From Deltaproteobacteria bacterium (GTDB taxonomy: Bacteria > Desulfobacterota > SM23-61), in contig JACRCA010000191.1 of assembly GCA_016234425.1 (NCBI GenBank), positions 1 to 7,574 of the forward strand: 7,574 nucleotides of DNA, given 5' to 3'. Of the stretch, positions 6,824 to 7,574 are shown one piece after another (position 1 is the stretch's first letter; each line of letters starts with the position of its first letter). The notes under the pieces were generated by a model, which did no database searches, was not told the DNA's origin, and saw only the letters and a program-made list of their open reading frames with translations. A program made the translations under genes and the position numbers.

Positions 6824-7305
6824 CCATGAAACCCGCGATGAAACATCAGATTCAAGTTATGGTCAATGGGGATCTCTATGAATTTGCAGTAGAGGCCAAA
6901 AAGACCCTGCTTGAGCTCTTGAGAGAATATTTAGATCTTACCGGAACGAAAAAAGGATGCGATAACGGAGAGTGCGGGGCCTGCACCGTTCTTCTGGATG
7001 GTCAGCCGGTAAATTCCTGCCTGGTTTTGGCCGTGGAAGCAGATGGGAAAAGAGTCTTGACCATTGAGGGTTTGGCTGACGGCTCTATATTACATCCCCT
7101 TCAGGAAGCTTTTATCCAATATGGCGCGGTGCAGTGTGGCTATTGTTCGCCAGGGATGATCCTCACGGCCAAAGCCCTGCTCGATGAAAACTCCAGGCCA
7201 ACGGAACTGGAAGTAAAAAAAGCCATTGCAGGGAATTTGTGCCGCTGCGGGGCCTATAAGAAGATTGTGAAGGCCATCATGAGTGTGGCTCAGAAAGGTC
7301 ACTGA
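6820..7305 (+). CDS. Molybdenum hydroxylase [2Fe-2S] (small) subunit
   Basis: A 161-residue iron-sulfur subunit of the CoxS/XdhC (E. coli)/HcrC type, the standard length. The plant-ferredoxin-like domain holds the first cluster through C47, C52, C55 and C67 (pattern GCDNGECGACTVLLDG then NSC). The helical domain holds the second cluster through C106, C109, C141 and C143 (QCGYCSPGM and NLCRCGAYKKI). All eight cysteines are present, so it should relay electrons from Mo to FAD. The start could be the GTG at 6820, which overlaps the preceding stop as GTGA with AGGA nine nt upstream, or the ATG two codons later at 6826, or the ATG at 6838. The family usually starts close to the first beta strand, so a later start is quite possible; I keep the overlapping GTG. 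It is the last gene of the operon; gene order Mo-FAD-FeS matches E. coli xdhABC and differs from coxMSL. Confidence 0.93.
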   Translation: MTMKPAMKHQIQVMVNGDLYEFAVEAKKTLLELLREYLDLTGTKKGCDNGECGACTVLLDGQPVNSCLVLAVEADGKRVLTIEGLADGSILHPLQEAFIQYGAVQCGYCSPGMILTAKALLDENSRPTELEVKKAIAGNLCRCGAYKKIVKAIMSVAQKGH

Positions 7306-7335
7306 AAGCACTCTTTCGTTATCATCAATCCAGAG

Positions 7336-7346
7336 GGAGGTGATCC
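7336..7346 (+). promoter_or_regulatory. Exact 11-nt complement of the 16S rRNA 3' end (extended Shine-Dalgarno)
   Basis: GGAGGTGATCC matches, base for base, the complement of the conserved 16S 3' tail (GGATCACCTCC). It is longer than any gene's ribosome site in this window. It stands 9 nt before an ATG at 7356 that opens only a five-codon ORF (M-Q-I-E-E, stop at 7371-7373). The GGAGG core itself is 15 nt from that ATG, which is long. It may be chance, a remnant of a lost gene start, or a ribosome-docking site. Confidence 0.3.
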
Positions 7347-7385
7347 GCTATAACCATGCAGATAGAAGAATAAGACCTCAGATTT

Positions 7386-7415
7386 AAAAAAACGAAAAGG
7401 AGGATGGGCTTTTCG
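7386..7415 (-). terminator. Terminator-like hairpin on the minus strand
   Basis: CGAAAAG (7393-7399) and CTTTTCG (7409-7415) make a perfect 7-bp stem with a 9-nt loop. On the minus strand the stem is followed at once by seven T (the A run at 7386-7392). This would suit a leftward transcript arriving from beyond the right edge and converging on the molybdenum hydroxylase operon. On the plus strand the hairpin has only ATTTA after it, so it is a poor terminator for the operon itself. The stem is AT-rich. Confidence 0.35.
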
Positions 7416-7443
7416 ATTTAACTCATGTTGACCTTTGTTACGC

Positions 7444-7455
7444 AGGAAATTTCCT
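7444..7455. repeat. 12-bp perfect palindrome AGGAAATTTCCT
   Basis: AGGAAATTTCCT is its own reverse complement and overlaps the left arm of the next hairpin by three bases. It may be part of the boundary of the repeat element at 7453-7560, or a binding site. It is short enough to be chance. Confidence 0.3.
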
Positions 7456-7490
7456 CTCCCCTTGCGGGAGAGGGTTGTGGTGAGCGGGAT
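7453..7490 (+). repeat. GC-rich hairpin repeat, left unit of an inverted pair
   Basis: CCTCTCCC (7453-7460) pairs perfectly with GGGAGAGG (7466-7473) around CTTGC, followed by a GT-rich tail (GTTGTGGTGAGCGGG). Sequences of this form, a CCTCTCCC hairpin plus a GGTGAG-like tail, are common dispersed intergenic repeats in many proteobacterial genomes, from general knowledge. It lies about 150 bp beyond the last gene. Confidence 0.6.
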
Positions 7491-7521
7491 CAAAATGGAA
7501 ACTCTTGAAATTCAGAATATT

Positions 7522-7560
7522 TGCACCCCCACCCTTTCCTCCCCCGTCGAGGGGGAGGGG
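7522..7560 (-). repeat. GC-rich hairpin repeat, right unit of an inverted pair
   Basis: CCTCCCCC (7538-7545) pairs perfectly with GGGGGAGG (7551-7558) around GTCGA. Read on the minus strand it is a hairpin followed by a G-rich tail (AAAGGGTGGGGGTGCA), the same plan as the unit at 7453 but in the opposite orientation. The two tails face each other across about 30 bp. The window ends 14 bp later. Confidence 0.55.
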
Positions 7561-7574
7561 AAAAACTGGGGTTA

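Noticed and set aside
7404..7421. ATG directly after AAAAGGAGG at 7395-7403
   Set aside because: There is no spacer between the ribosome-site-like sequence and the ATG, and the frame stops after five codons; the purines belong to the hairpin loop.

Overview
The window reads as ordinary, intact bacterial chromosome: about 50% G+C, dense coding, Shine-Dalgarno sites of the GGAGG type, and no transposase, phage, CRISPR or RNA gene that I can see. The style of the intergenic repeats (a degenerate ATTTCGGAT-type tandem and GC-rich hairpin repeats) and the flavour of the proteins suggest an anaerobic proteobacterium-like lineage, perhaps Desulfobacterota (former Deltaproteobacteria). That placement is an impression from memory and is weakly supported.

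Left half, minus strand (111-2423): two pyridoxal-phosphate aminotransferases in tandem. The promoter-proximal one is a HisC-like histidinol-phosphate aminotransferase. The distal one, 66 bp or so after it, is a general class I/II (AspC-like) aminotransferase. A good sigma-70-type promoter (TTGACC, 17-bp spacer, TATACT) lies upstream of hisC at 2526-2554. A three-copy 14-bp degenerate tandem repeat sits between the two genes.

Middle (about 2424-2844): a divergent intergenic region holding the hisC promoter, a perfect 7-bp hairpin (TAGGCTC/GAGCCTA), and a weak terminator-like hairpin before the rightward genes.

Right half, plus strand (2845-7305): a probable four-gene operon. It starts with a small metal-dependent hydrolase of the amidohydrolase (ACMSD-like, PF04909-type) superfamily. 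A complete three-subunit molybdenum hydroxylase of the xanthine dehydrogenase family follows: molybdopterin subunit, FAD subunit and 2x[2Fe-2S] subunit. The three hydroxylase genes are joined by ATGA and GTGA stop/start overlaps. The family hydroxylates heteroaromatic or aldehyde/aromatic carbon using water and passes electrons Mo -> Fe-S -> FAD. An adjacent amidohydrolase-fold enzyme suggests a catabolic step on the hydroxylated product (hydrolysis or decarboxylation). The substrate cannot be read from the sequence.

Right edge (7306-7574): no convincing gene. It holds an unusually exact anti-Shine-Dalgarno complement with a five-codon ORF, a minus-strand terminator-like hairpin, a 12-bp palindrome, and two GC-rich hairpin repeats in inverted orientation with a REPIN-like geometry. 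I do not see evidence for a wholly new system. The most interesting items are the uncharacterised amidohydrolase-molybdenum hydroxylase operon and the paired hairpin element.
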